A stretch of 64,000 bases of DNA from positions 2,914,001-2,978,000 of the forward strand of contig NGZR01000005.1 of assembly GCA_002197995.1 (NCBI GenBank), read 5' to 3'. Shown here in pieces: positions 10,094-21,389 of this stretch. Source of the stretch: Gaeumannomyces sp. JS-464 (Eukaryota > Ascomycota > Sordariomycetes > Magnaporthales > Magnaporthaceae). Under the pieces are notes generated by a model, which ran no database searches, was not told the origin of the DNA, and saw nothing but the letters and a program-made list of their open reading frames with translations. Each line of letters begins with the position of its first letter. Within the stretch, counting starts at the first letter, position 1. The position numbers were made by a program, and so were the translations under genes.

Positions 10094-12624
10094 GCAGTTT
10101 ATCAAGATTCCTTGCTCGTTCGTTCGGGTACATACGGCAATACGTTGTATGCATTGGTAACCGCTGGTCTGCCAATGGCCGACTTCCAGCTGAGCTCAGC
10201 CCACATCAGTCGGGACTCTCGGTAAGACAGGGCAAGGACAGTATTTTGGCCAATAGGATGAGGTTCCAGCTGTTTTCTGGTCGTTATGCTTGGTTCATTG
10301 GTTCACCGGGAGGTGAGGGGGAAGGAGGCCAATGAAAAAAAAAGGAAGGAAGAAGAAGAGAGAAGAAAAAGAGAGGGGAAAAAAAAGGCGAATGCAAAGG
10401 AGGCCGCCACTCAGAACTCAATTTTCGGTACGGGAGGCCCGTTTGCGTGAATTTTCCCAATCCTTCGGGTTCTTCTCTCAAATGCCCTTTTGTGCGTTTA
10501 CGCCCGCCTGCAGAGCGTGTGGTTACACAGTCATGGGGTCTTATCAGAGCAGCCTGGAAGGCTGGTTTCATTCGTCTCTCCTCGTCCAGTCCAGATCTCG
10601 AGTCCAGGTGGGAGTCGGCCGAGGGCTTGCAGGACGTCGCACACGTGTGTCGTTTTGGTGGACTCGGGAGAATTGAGCCGCAGCATCCGGCCCAGTGTTT
10701 CGTAGGCGCATTGAAACTTTGCGCGCAGTCCAAGGCAGCGTCTGGCTTGACCCTCAGCAATACCACGGCAGAGATGAGGCGCTCCACAAGCACGACAGCG
10801 TCCGTCGTTGCGCTAGAAAGGAAAGCGGGCATGCAGCTGAGAAGAAAAGCAAGTGATTCACCGGCTAGACGGCTCGACTGGAGCCACTGTGGGCCGCATA
10901 AGCTGTAGGAACGACCAGAAAAATCAAGGCCACATAAGCTCGAAGCTAGAGAGACCTTGCTGTCCGCTCCATTTTCAGCCACTGCGTCAATGGCTTCGAC
11001 CTCCATGGAGCTTGAGGCCGGCCCTCTATGCAATCCACCTGCTTGCTTCACACTGCACACAACCGGACTCTCCATTCGCACGATGCAGACTGTAGACTGC
11101 ATACTGCACGCTGCACCTGCGCTCTGCCCTTCTTCCTTTCGCCCGGTTGCACCTCGCTTGCTGCCTGGCAAAATGCCTCGACGCGTATCTACTGCGTACC
11201 TATCTTTGTCAGACGGAGATGCTGACCGCCAACTTGACTGACCGACAAACGGGACTGTCATCCCATCCAGTTACATCTTGTCCTGCTCCACAGCTTGTGA
11301 CGGGCGGACATCGTCTGGCCTCGGTGGGCCGACGGTGATCTGCCGCGCCTTCTGCCTTACGAAAGACTCGAGACTTGGCGCCTTCCTTGGAACCTCGTCG
11401 AACCGTAATCGCGGTGTATGCATGGGAGCGGGCCGGCGAGGCAAGCTGAGGGCTGCGAGCTCCAGACAAACGGGCCACACTGCCCCGCACCCTGCAGGCC
11501 AATTGACCGCAGGCTTCGCCATCCTATCGTAGCTCTGGCATCTTGCATCAAGAATGGATTCCTTCCCGAGAGGCACGTATAGCACTACTCGCTTGCTGCT
11601 GCACCGGACCCAAGGCACCGATACGCACGCCCCTGGTGCGTGTCCTTTTTGCCCTCGATGCAAGCTGGGTGGCTGGCAGTCTCGACCTGGACGGTGATAT
11701 ACTAGTACGCAAATATTGGCTGGATCCAGGGCACTGGCCCCATCCTTCCACCCCTCGCGCCCCTCCTCTCCTCCCCGGGGGTCCAGCCTTTGGTCTTATC
11801 CAATGTGCCATTAAGTTGACGGATCCATGTCGTCCCTCTCTGACTGCATTCGCTCCTGCCCTACGGGCTCGCGGAGAGCCCGGCGTGGCGGGCACGCTTG
11901 TCGGTCTTGGGCAATGCCGCAGCTCCAATTCGTCCTGGTCGCGCGATCCGCAACAGCTGAACCTCGCAGACCCAGGGATCTAGGCCCAGCGTCGCACTCG
12001 GCCCCGTTAGTCGGGGAGGGGGTGGCAGGGGACCACAGTGTTCCGTCATGTCGTGCCGTGCTTGCTTGCTGCGGTCTCCTTGTGCCTGCCAACCGGCGGT
12101 TACTCGATTTATTGGGGCTCCGCCCGGAGATCCTCCTCGTCAGACCAGATGTTACCTCTCCAAGCCCAGCCGCCTGGACGCCCGCCTGCACCTTCTTGCA
12201 GCCAGTGCGGCGCAGCCAGGCGGGCTGCTAGTGCTTCTGTGGTGCGCGACCTATAATGGCTATGGAACTCTGGAACCAACATCCATCCCTGCTTGCATCT
12301 AGGCGCTTACTGCCGTTCCTGCTTCTGATACGGGGCGCCGTTTTTGAGTCCGCGTGGAAGGAGGGACCACGCCGGCATACATATACGGGCCCCTCCCACC
12401 TCTCTGATCTTTGCCCCTTGATTCTGGTTTGTCTTTTCCATCTAGGTGCTCACTTGCTTCCCCAACCTCCAAGATACCCCATCCCCATCTGGATATATAC
12501 CTACCTATCCAACATACCAGTCCCCCTCAATACGCTACCATCATCGACATACATACCTAGCCACTGGGTGACTACACTCTAGTCAAGGAGCAGTAATACA
12601 TAATCTCATTCTACCACCGCCAGC
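10094..12624. other. long 5' region of the Ppo-type gene, no recognised gene
   Basis: About 2.5 kb. It has a purine-rich patch (10331-10400, GAAAAA-type) and, from about 11,000 on, plus-strand pyrimidine-rich sequence leading to the ATG at 12625. Long open frames on the minus strand (10284-11261) show no family resemblance and look like low-complexity artefacts. Probably promoter and 5' untranslated region. Confidence 0.5.
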
Positions 12625-15600
12625 ATGGCTGAGAACACCCACTCCAGCAACCCTGGCCCGCTTGCAAGGCTAGGTGACCTGCTGCAACACGTTTTCGGGA
12701 ACCAGAAGACTCCGACCGTGTACCCCAATGCTCCCGGCAACAGTGCCAAGGCAGTGCCGACAGGCCTTGCCGACGACATCGACAAACTGGGCTTCAAGGA
12801 CATCGACACACTGCTCATCTTCCTGAACTCGGCCGTCAAAGGCGTCAACGATGACAAAAAGTTCCTCCTCGAGAGGCTTATCCAGCTCCTCGCAAAGCTG
12901 CCGCCCGCCTCCAGAGAGGGCAAGAAGCTCACCGACGGCCTGATCAATGACCTCTGGGACAGTCTTGATCACCCCCCTGTGACCTCGCTGGGGAAACAGT
13001 TCCGGTTTGTAGCTCCCGCCGCCGACGTAGTCTTGACGCTCCCCATGCGCCTAGCTGGACCCTTACTGACAGCGGTACTATGCCTTCCTCTAGTTTTCGA
13101 GAGCCGGATGGATCCAACAACAATATCGACAGCCCGATGCTCGGGGCCGCCAATACGCCGTACGCGCGGTCAACGAAGCCGCTGGTGTACCAGAACCCCA
13201 ACCCTCCTGACCCGACCACCATCTTCGACACTCTGATGGCGCGGGATCCGGCCAAGTTCAGGCCTCATCCGAACAAAATTTCGAGCATGCTTTTCTACCT
13301 GGCCACTATCATCACTCACGACATCTTCCAGACGGTATGTGGGCACTCTGGCTTTTTGCAGCGCCGAATCGATGCCGAAACCGGTGCTAACTTGCCGGAA
13401 AAAAACAGTCACCTAAAGATTACAACATCAACCTCACCTCGTCCTACCTGGACCTCTCGCCGCTCTATGGCCGGAACCTCAATGAGCAAATGGCGGTAAG
13501 GACCGGCAAGGATGGCCTGCTTAAGCCGGACACCTTCAGCTCCAAGCGGGTGCTGGGCTTTCCTCCCGGTGTAGGCGCGTTCCTCATCATGTTCAACCGC
13601 TTCCACAACTACGTGGTGACGCAGCTTGCGAAGTAAGTACTCTCTAATCTCCATGTAGCTTCGTTTTGTCCTGCCGTGTTGTCTGACAATGTGGCGCCTT
13701 TAGGATCAACGAGGGAGACCGTTTCAAGCGACCAAGTACTCCGGATGACACCGCCGCCTGGGAGGCGTATGACAACAATCTCTTCCAGACGGGCCGGCTC
13801 ATCACCTGCGGGCTCTACGTCAACATTGTTCTAGGCGACTACGTCCGAACCATTCTCAATCTCAACAGGGCCGATACAACCTGGAACCTTGACCCTCGCA
13901 CCAAAGAAGGCAAAAGCCTCCTGAGCAAACCAACCCCTGAGGCGGTTGGAAACCAAGTCTCGGCCGAGTTCAACCTCATCTACCGCTGGCACTGCACTAT
14001 TTCAGAGCGCGACGATAAGTGGACGACGGATGCGATGCGAGAGGCCCTAGGGGGTAAGGACCCGGCGACCGCGAAGATGGAGGACGTGATGCGCGCGCTG
14101 GGGATGTTCGAGAAAAATATACCGGACGAGCCCGAGAAGCGCACCCTGGCCGGTCTCACGCGCCAGGCAGATGGAGCCTTCGATGACAACGATCTTGTCA
14201 AGATTCTTCAGGAGTCGATCGAGGACGTTGCCGGGGCGTTCGGCCCCAACCACGTCCCCGCATGCATGAGAGCCATCGAGATTCTCGGTGTGAAGCAGGC
14301 CCGAACGTGGAACGTGGCGACGCTGAACGAGTTCCGCGAATTCATCGGGCTTACTCCCCACGATACCTTCGAGCAGATCAACCCGGATCCCAGGATCTGC
14401 AAAACCCTGGCACAGTTGTACGACTCGCCAGACGCGGTTGAACTCTACCCCGGGGTTATGTCAGAGGCGGCCAAGCCTCCCATCAGCCCTGGCAGCGGCC
14501 TCTGCCCGCCTTATACCACCAGCCGCGCCATTCTGTCGGATGCTGTGGCCTTGGTTCGTGGGGACCGGTTCTACACGGTGGACTACACTCCTCGGAACAT
14601 CACCAACTGGGGCTTTAACGAGGCCAGCACCGATAAGAATGTCAACTGGGGGCATGTTGCCTACAAGCTGTTCTTCCGCGCTTTCCCCAACCACTTCTTG
14701 CCTAACAGCGTGTACGCACACTTCCCCTTCGTGGTGCCCTCGGAGAACAAGCTCATCCTCGAGGCTCTCGGCGCCGCAAACAAGTACTCGTGGGATCCGC
14801 CCAAGGCCAGGGCTCCCCTCCAGTTCATCCGCTCGCACAAGGCCGTGCGCGAGGTGCTCTCAAACCAGAAAGACTACAAGGTGACCTGGGGCCCCGCGAT
14901 CAAGATGCTGGGCGGTGCCCCGGCCGTTTCGTTTGCGCTAGCTGGTGACGAGTCGGCCAATACCGCGAGTAGGCATCACGTCATTGCCGCTCTGACTGCG
15001 CCGAAGCAGTGGCGCGACGAGGTCCGAAAGTTCTACGAGGTGACGACGCGGAACCTGCTCCGGCGGCACGGCGCGCCTGTTCACGGCGTCGGCGCTGGGC
15101 CACGCACGCACGAGGTGGATGTGGTCCGGGACGTCATTGGACTTGCTCATGCGCGCTTCATGGCCTCTCTCTTCTCTCTCCCACTCAAGGAGGAAGGCAA
15201 GGAAGGAGGCGTCTACGGCGAGCACGAGCTCTACCGCTCGCTGGTTACCATCTTCGCGGCCATCTTTTGGGACTCGGACGTCTGCAACTCGCTGAAGCTG
15301 CACCAGGCATCCAAGGCGGCTGCAGAAAAGATGGGTGCGTTGATCGTGGAGCACGCACGTCAGATGCAGTCTAGCGCCAGCATCTTTGCCACCCTGGGAA
15401 AGCTTAAGGATCTGGTCGCCGGCAACGGCGTTCACGCGAACGGAAACGGTGTGTCGCACGCGCCTCCCAGCCTGAGGAGCTTTGGCGACCAGCTGCTCCA
15501 TCGCATGTTGAACCAGGACGGCAGGTCAATCGAAGAGACCGTCCACGGCACCATCCTGCCGGTCGTCATGGCTGGGACTGCCAACCAGACCCAGCTGCTG

Positions 15601-16353
15601 GCACAATGCCTCGATTACTACCTCGGCGCCGGCCAAGAGCACCTTCCGGAGATGAAGCGGCTGGCTATGCTAAACACGAACGAGGCCGACGAGAAGTTGC
15701 TCAAGTAGTAAGTTTTACGGCCTCCACTCCGCGGCCCCATCAATATGCAGCTAGATACCTTGTCACTGTGCTCCGATTGCTAACTTTGCCCTCACAATCA
15801 CAGCACCATGGAGGGCTGCCGAATCCGCGGCTGCGTCGCCTTGTACCGCGCCGTGGCCACGGACCAGACGGTCGCCGACACGATCCCCTGCGTTGTGGAC
15901 AGGCAAGACCCGACGTTCGCGCGGCCGCTCGCCAACCCGCAAGCCGCCGAGTCGGCCCGCACGCTCACGCTCCCCCCCGGCACGCGCGTGCTCGTCGACC
16001 TGACGACGGCATCGCACGACCCGGTGGCGTTCCCGGAGCCCGAGAAAGTGCGGCTCGACCGGCCGCTCGAGTCGTACGTGCACTTTGGGCTCGGCCCGCA
16101 TAGGTGCGCCGGCGAGCCCATCTCGCAGATTGCGCTCTCGTCCGTCATGAAGGTCCTGCTGCAGCTCGACGGGCTCAGGCGCGCAAACGGCCCCCGCGGG
16201 GAGATCAGGAGCTACCCGGCCTCGCAGTGGCCCGGGCAGACGGGCAGGCCGCCTCGCGACCAGGCCTGGTCGGGCCTCCGCACCTTCACGTCGGCGGACC
16301 AGAGTGCCTTTTCGCCGCTGGCTACTACCATGAAGATCAACTGGGAGGAATGA
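12625..16353 (+). CDS. Ppo-type fatty acid dioxygenase / diol synthase (haem peroxidase-P450 fusion)
   Basis: Five exons: 12625-13004, 13094-13334, 13409-13632, 13704-15707 and 15804-16353, frame intact, 1132 residues. Introns are 89, 74, 71 and 96 bp; the first uses a GTTTGT donor. The N-terminal half is a cyclooxygenase-like haem dioxygenase: distal His202 in IITHDIF, and Tyr375 with proximal His378 in YRWH, nearly the numbering of Aspergillus PpoA. The C-terminal half is a P450: an ANQTQ stretch at about residues 908-912 (the Asn/Gln pair used in hydroperoxide isomerisation) and haem-thiolate Cys1051 in FGLGPHRCAGEP. Both sites look complete, so the protein should both oxygenate linoleic/oleic acid at C8 and isomerise the hydroperoxide. 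Whether the product is a 5,8- or 7,8-diol cannot be told from sequence. Such oxylipins affect sporulation and secondary metabolism. I avoid a symbol because several paralogues exist. Confidence 0.93.
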
Positions 16354-18008
16354 GAGTGTTCCGGGTATTCGTTTTTGGACCTGCCCAGCCTCTCTTGTTT
16401 TTGTAGGAATTCGTGTCTGCGGTATAAAAATGGGCTTTTATCACTAAGCTAATGCCTTTGTGGCTACCTAGAGGAAGTTGGGGCTTGGAAATCTGCTATG
16501 AGATGTATTTTAAACCTCGGATGGAGCGGCGGGATGCAAGCAAATCAATCCTTTCGTTACCCTAAAATACAGGCGCTGTTCCAGTGAATAGATAGGTACC
16601 AGGCACCAGGGGCACCTGATACTACAGCTAGGTTCCTTGCTGGCAATTGCCCCAGAGCCTCGGGGTTTTTGCCATCACGGCAAATGTTAGCGGTCATTAA
16701 GCCCGTCTCTCGCGGGCGATACAGGGAAGAACCCGAAAGGTTATCGGAGTCCGGCACGAGAAATCCCAGCTGCTCCCTGCAGCGCTGTAGAGATGACCGT
16801 TCCAGCGGAGCTCCCTGACTGTAAAAGCAAGGGACCCCGACTTGAGGAGGAAGGTCTAGATACATCGTTGGGGAGTCGGAGCCGAACTTGAGCTGTGAAA
16901 AGCACCCGAGCCATCGAAAGCCAGGAAGGCGGCGACGAGGAACAAGAGACGGCAGTCCGATGCCCCGAAAGGTCGGTGGCGCGAGGTCAAACACCGTCTG
17001 GGCCATACAGCTTCAGCAGCAGCGTAGCGGCGGCATCAAAGAGAGTTATTTGGTGACCATAATCGGAGCAAAAAGCCCGTGGCCAGTCAACTGGTATGGG
17101 AAAGGGCGCATTTTCCCTTTTGTTTGTTTCACCTGCTTCCACTCCACCTTGTCGTCCCCTCAAAAGATCGACCAAAGTGCCGCGCGGGGGGCCTGAGTCG
17201 AGGGGCGAGTGCCAAGACAAAGGGTCCAACCTCGCACCAACACCCTTGGAGGGTCGGTTCAAGACATAAGTCATTCTAGAAAAAACGACAGGCAAATAGC
17301 GGGCCAAGCAGATGGTATGTTTGTTTCACCGGTCGTTGCGCATTTACCTTTCGTCTCATGTTCATCCACGAGCCTCAGCTCAGGATGAACACAGGCGTTC
17401 TCCGATGGAAAAAAAAAAAAGAAAAAAAGGGGGTCATATCCCCGTGACGTCAATGCGCATGCGGGATGGGCTGTCCGCCCGGATGTCCATCGCAGGGCGT
17501 AGCGTTTAGCCTGCATATCCCGCAGGCGTCTGACCAAGAAAATCCGACAGGAAAGCTGGCACTTTTGTGGACTCGCCCTGCTCCTCTTTCCTCACCCCGA
17601 AAGCTTTTTTCTACTTTGGGCTCCTGTTTCTTGGCGGGGAAAGAGGACAGCAAGTTGGCAGGCAACGATTGAAAGAGGAACCCTCCAACAGGTTTTCTCT
17701 CTCCTTCCCAAAGAACCCTCCACCCACACTCCGGTTTGGCCGTGATCGTCCGCCCACCGATCACCGCGGAAAAGGAAGAAAAAAGAAAAAGAAAAAACAA
17801 GCCCCATCGACCCGTCTTGGCCTAAAACAGTCATTCAGCTCGCCGGTAGACCCATAATTCCAGGGACTCCGATCGACGCTAGAGGGACAGGTGCCGCCTG
17901 TTCCGCAGCGACCCAAAGGTTTACGGCCATCCTGCCGGCGCAGATCTGGGTCGGTGAGCCCGGATATACTCATACCTCGGGCGCATAACTCTTCTCAACA
18001 CACCCGCC
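16354..18008. other. intergenic, no recognised gene
   Basis: About 1.65 kb. It includes an interrupted A-rich run at 17409-17429 and an A-rich patch at about 17772-17798. The open frames seen are short and unlike known families. Confidence 0.5.
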
Positions 18009-19382
18009 ATGCCCAGCAACATGCTGCGCATCACCAACCTCGGGAGGACCCCTCCGTCCCTGGACGCCGCCCGGCCGCGCCCGGGCGCCGACGGGGCGGT
18101 GGTGTTCAGCGGCCTCCAGACCCCGCCGGCGACCCCGGACGCAGATCTCGACAACCGGCTCGAGAAGCTGGTGATCGGGGACCTGCAGCCAATCACGGCG
18201 GACCATCAGCCCGGCGCCAAGAACCTCCCGTCGCCAGCGCCGACACCGGCCGCCTCGTCGCCACCGCAGCGGCATCCCATCGACGCCGCCCCCGCCGCGG
18301 CAGCGCCATCACCACCGGCGGCAGGGCCAGAAACGGCGAGCCCAGCGCCAGGGGTGGAGGGGCACCCCGCCTTTGGGAATGGAGGCGTGGGCCCTCCTCC
18401 CGCCGGGTTCCGCTTCTTCCCGCTGTTGCCGGCCGAGCTGCGCATCCGCGTCTGGGAGTTGTCGTTTGAGCCTCGTGTGGTCGAGCTGCATACGCGCCGC
18501 CTGCATTATGCCGACGACTTCCGCCATGGCGGGCATATTTATGTGAGCCAATTGCCTTTTCTCTCCTCCTGTTATTTTTTCTCCGTCAAGGGGGCTTTGC
18601 TTTTTCTTTTGCCCACTCTGTTTTCGTCTCTCTTTTTTTCAGTCCATCTTCGATTAGCCGGCTCGTTTTCTTTTCGTCCTCGTCATTTCTTCCTCCGTTC
18701 CTCGTCGATTCCCTTCTTAACCTCACCTTTCCAAGAGCCTCTCAGCGAGCCAAAGTCACCAGAACCACCAGTCCCCAAAACTAACCCCAACGTAATGTCG
18801 CAGTGGCACTCGCAGTGTGCAAACCCAGCTGCGTTATCCGTAAGCGTCGAGGCCCGCGATGTGGCGCTCGCGCGCTACTCGGTGGCCGTCCCGCTGGCCG
18901 TGGCGCCGCAAGGCCGCCGGCGCGAGTTCGCGGGAGACTCGGTCGCGGACCTCTACCACCGGCTATATCTGGACCCGGCGTCAGATACGGTCGCACTGCT
19001 CGGCGAACTGGACCTGAGCCTGCTGCGGTCGCTGTTCGAGGTGGTGCGCGAGGCCGACCCGACGGGCCGCGGGGTCCGGCGCCTGGGCGTCAGCGCCGCC
19101 TGCTTCAAGCACCAGGGCCTGCTGTCCATGTACGCAAAGACCGTCTTTCGAGACATTGACGAGCTCGTCCTCTTCATATATGTCTGGGCCATGCCGCCCG
19201 AGCGCTGGTCCCAGGGCCTCTGCGTGCTCGAGGACTGCGCCGACAAGGACTTCTTCCGCCGCTGGGAGATGACGGTCGGAAAGCAGCTTAAAACGCCAGA
19301 CGGGCAGTGGCTGAAGGTGGGGAGGGAAAATAAGGAGATCCGCATTATGGATCTGCTCTTCCTTCCCAGGGGCTACTTGTAA
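18009..19382 (+). CDS. 2EXR-domain protein
   Basis: Exons 18009-18542 and 18804-19382 encode 370 residues. An N-terminal low-complexity region of about 135 residues (Ala/Pro-rich) is followed by FFPLLPAELRIRVWELSFEPRVVEL, the start of the fungal 2EXR domain, completed across the splice by WHSQCANPAALSVSVEARDVAL. The intron has a GTGAGC donor at 18543, an ACTAAC branch at about 18780 and CAG acceptor at 18803. It is 261 bp, divisible by three, and contains no in-frame stop, so an unspliced message would stay open; but the intron translates to pyrimidine-derived Phe/Leu/Ser repeats, whereas splicing joins GGHIY directly to WHSQC as in the family. Function of 2EXR proteins is unknown. Confidence 0.85.
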   Translation: MPSNMLRITNLGRTPPSLDAARPRPGADGAVVFSGLQTPPATPDADLDNRLEKLVIGDLQPITADHQPGAKNLPSPAPTPAASSPPQRHPIDAAPAAAAPSPPAAGPETASPAPGVEGHPAFGNGGVGPPPAGFRFFPLLPAELRIRVWELSFEPRVVELHTRRLHYADDFRHGGHIYVSQLPFLSSCYFFSVKGALLFLLPTLFSSLFFSVHLRLAGSFSFRPRHFFLRSSSIPFLTSPFQEPLSEPKSPEPPVPKTNPNVMSQWHSQCANPAALSVSVEARDVALARYSVAVPLAVAPQGRRREFAGDSVADLYHRLYLDPASDTVALLGELDLSLLRSLFEVVREADPTGRGVRRLGVSAACFKHQGLLSMYAKTVFRDIDELVLFIYVWAMPPERWSQGLCVLEDCADKDFFRRWEMTVGKQLKTPDGQWLKVGRENKEIRIMDLLFLPRGYL

Positions 19383-19857
19383 CTTGTGCCGCGGCACAAC
19401 CGTAACCCAAACTTTTTTATTATATGCGTTGTTCTTGGCTATTACTTTTGTTTCACCCATCGGTACTTCTAAGCGGGATACCTCTCTCTTCTCGCAGGCA
19501 AGGCGTAAAGGGATTTGGAAGGTTCATTTTTGGGAAAGTATGTTATCGGGTTGGGACATCTACACATGCTTTAGCGACGGCTCCAATGAAGCAGCGCCTG
19601 ACCGAGGAATTAAATAGATTCGTGACTTCATCAGGGGTCCCTCAACCGAGCTTTGTTCCTTGAAGGACCTATCCGCTGTCAAGGCTGATATAAAGGCGAC
19701 CCCGTGGCAATCGTGGCATTGCTTCATGCGGACTACGCGCTCACTTTAACCACAGATCGCAGATTTATGCACGTTTGGGTATTTGGCTTGAGCCGGGAGG
19801 CCAAGCCAGGTGTTGTACAGATTATACACAGCCACCACCGCCAGACGTTCGCTTTTC
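19383..19857. other. convergent intergenic region
   Basis: 3' ends of the 2EXR gene and the mL57 gene face each other here. No gene seen. Confidence 0.5.
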
Positions 19858-20894
19858 TTAGACATCGAGCCGAGACAAAATTCTGTCTCGACATATCCTA
19901 GAAGCAACGGCGGCGCCATTCTGAAGGGAGACGGCTCCTACTATAGCGTAGAGAGCCGAGTGAAGAACGATGACTTGCCCAGATTTGTCCAGGTTATGGG
20001 CCTATAAGGATATCAGTAAACAGAGTCCATCAGGTGTAGTTCACAACAGATTCCAATGCAAATTTGGGTTATAAAACTTACATTTCTTGGTTTCCACCTC
20101 ACCACATCATTCAGTCCGCTCTTGAACGCCAATTTGGTGAGCCTTCTTTGAGCGAGCAGAGTCTGGGGCTGCGCTAACGACAACTTGTCGATGTTGACCA
20201 GCGCAGGGTGCTCAAATGGTTTGCGAGAGACCTCCGGCTCGGCCACTGGTTCGGCCGCTGGCTCGGCAACTGGCTCGTCCACCGGCGCCGGAGCGGCGGG
20301 GGTGGCCATGATGAATCTGATCGCCTCCAGGACCAGGATTTGTCGCCCTGTAGAATGAAGAAACCGTCAAAGGTTGTTAGCCCGGGCCCAGCCTTGTCTC
20401 GGCTATACCTTGAAGGGCAGCCAAGGAGGGGTCGTACCAAAATGTGCGAGCCTCGTGTTGAACCCTCTCCTCCCCTGGTCGTAGCTCTTATGCGTCACCG
20501 CAAGCCACTTGAGCTCCTCTGGAAGTAGTTTGTGGCCTCCGCGTCCCAGGAAGCGGTCGTAAAAGTCGTCGAGAACGCTCGGGTCCTCGTTGACCTTCCA
20601 AACAGGTGCATCATCCCCCTCCTTTGGTATGGCGAGGGAGAAGGGCGCCTTCATCCTATCGGGTGTTTTCGCCCATCGGGGCATGTCCTGTTCGTTGGGC
20701 GCAGCCTTGGCAGCGTCCCCGGCGGGGTCGGCGGCGATGCGGTCCTCAAAGGTCGCCTCCTGTTGTCGAGCCAGCGACCTAGAGAAGGACCTTGTGGCGG
20801 GGGAGACGAAGGGCTGGAAAGGCAAGGCGGGCTTGCATTGCTGCAAGACCCGCCTCGAGATCGAAAGCCCAGCTCGGGGAGAGCTGAAAGCCAT
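19858..20894 (-). CDS. mrpl15: mitochondrial large-subunit ribosomal protein mL57 (RNase III-like fold)
   Basis: Exons 20894-20438, 20347-20082 and 20001-19858 splice in frame to 288 residues. Introns are 90 bp (GTACGA donor, CTACAG acceptor) and 80 bp (GTAAGT donor, CTTATAG acceptor). The first about 45 residues are Arg/Ser-rich without acidic residues, a mitochondrial presequence (VSPATRSFSRSLARQQ). The core contains LLPEELKWLAVTHKSYDQGR followed by FGRQILVLEAIRFI, the RNase III-like helices of yeast MrpL15/mL57, without the acidic catalytic signature. An Ala/Pro/Glu-repeat insert (EPVAEPAAEPVAEPE) sits between helices, and the C-terminus VLHSALYAIVGAVSLQNGA is conserved. The protein is structural in the mitoribosome. 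It is divergently arranged with the RTT109 gene. Confidence 0.88.
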
Positions 20895-21389
20895 GGTGAG
20901 GCGTATGGTTGGTGAAGGAGGGCTGCTCCGAGCGACGGCGTCTTTCTCCCACTTCCAGGCAAAGCTCGCTGTTCGCGATGCCAAAATTTTGGATAGCTCA
21001 AAGACAAGTCGCCAAGTCACGTGGGGACTGCCTCCAGTCCCACCTCCCCCACGTCCCCCACATCTCAGGGGCAATTGGCCAATCAACGCTCGGACATGAC
21101 TTCACTGGGCGGGCCATTTAAACGCTAAGCTGCGAGCGTCGGAGCTAAACCGCGACTCTACCCTCGTTCAATTCAGCTCGAGACACCTGGATGGATGCCG
21201 CCGACCTCACGCCGCCCCAGCCTCTCCCTCTCATACACGCTAATCATGACCACCTGCCTTTCTTTTCATATTTCCTTGCTGTAATGGAGCATATCCCCAC
21301 CCGGTAGTTGGCCACTTCCGAGAGAGAAATTGGCGCCTCCTCCTTGATTGATCCCGTTTGCCGCCCACTCGCTCGTTTGCGTCGCAGCA
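20895..21389. promoter_or_regulatory. shared promoter of mL57 and RTT109 with back-to-back CCAAT boxes
   Basis: The 495 bp between the two divergent start codons contain the perfect palindrome ATTGGCCAAT at 21074-21083, which presents a CCAAT box to each gene. The binding complex would be the fungal Hap2/3/5 CCAAT factor. Spacing is about 180 bp to the mL57 start and about 310 bp to the RTT109 start. Confidence 0.5.

Noticed and set aside
10284..11261. Long minus-strand open frame of 325 codons
   Set aside because: Composition is low-complexity and no family resemblance is visible; it lies in the pyrimidine-rich upstream region of the Ppo-type gene, where stop codons are rare on the opposite strand.
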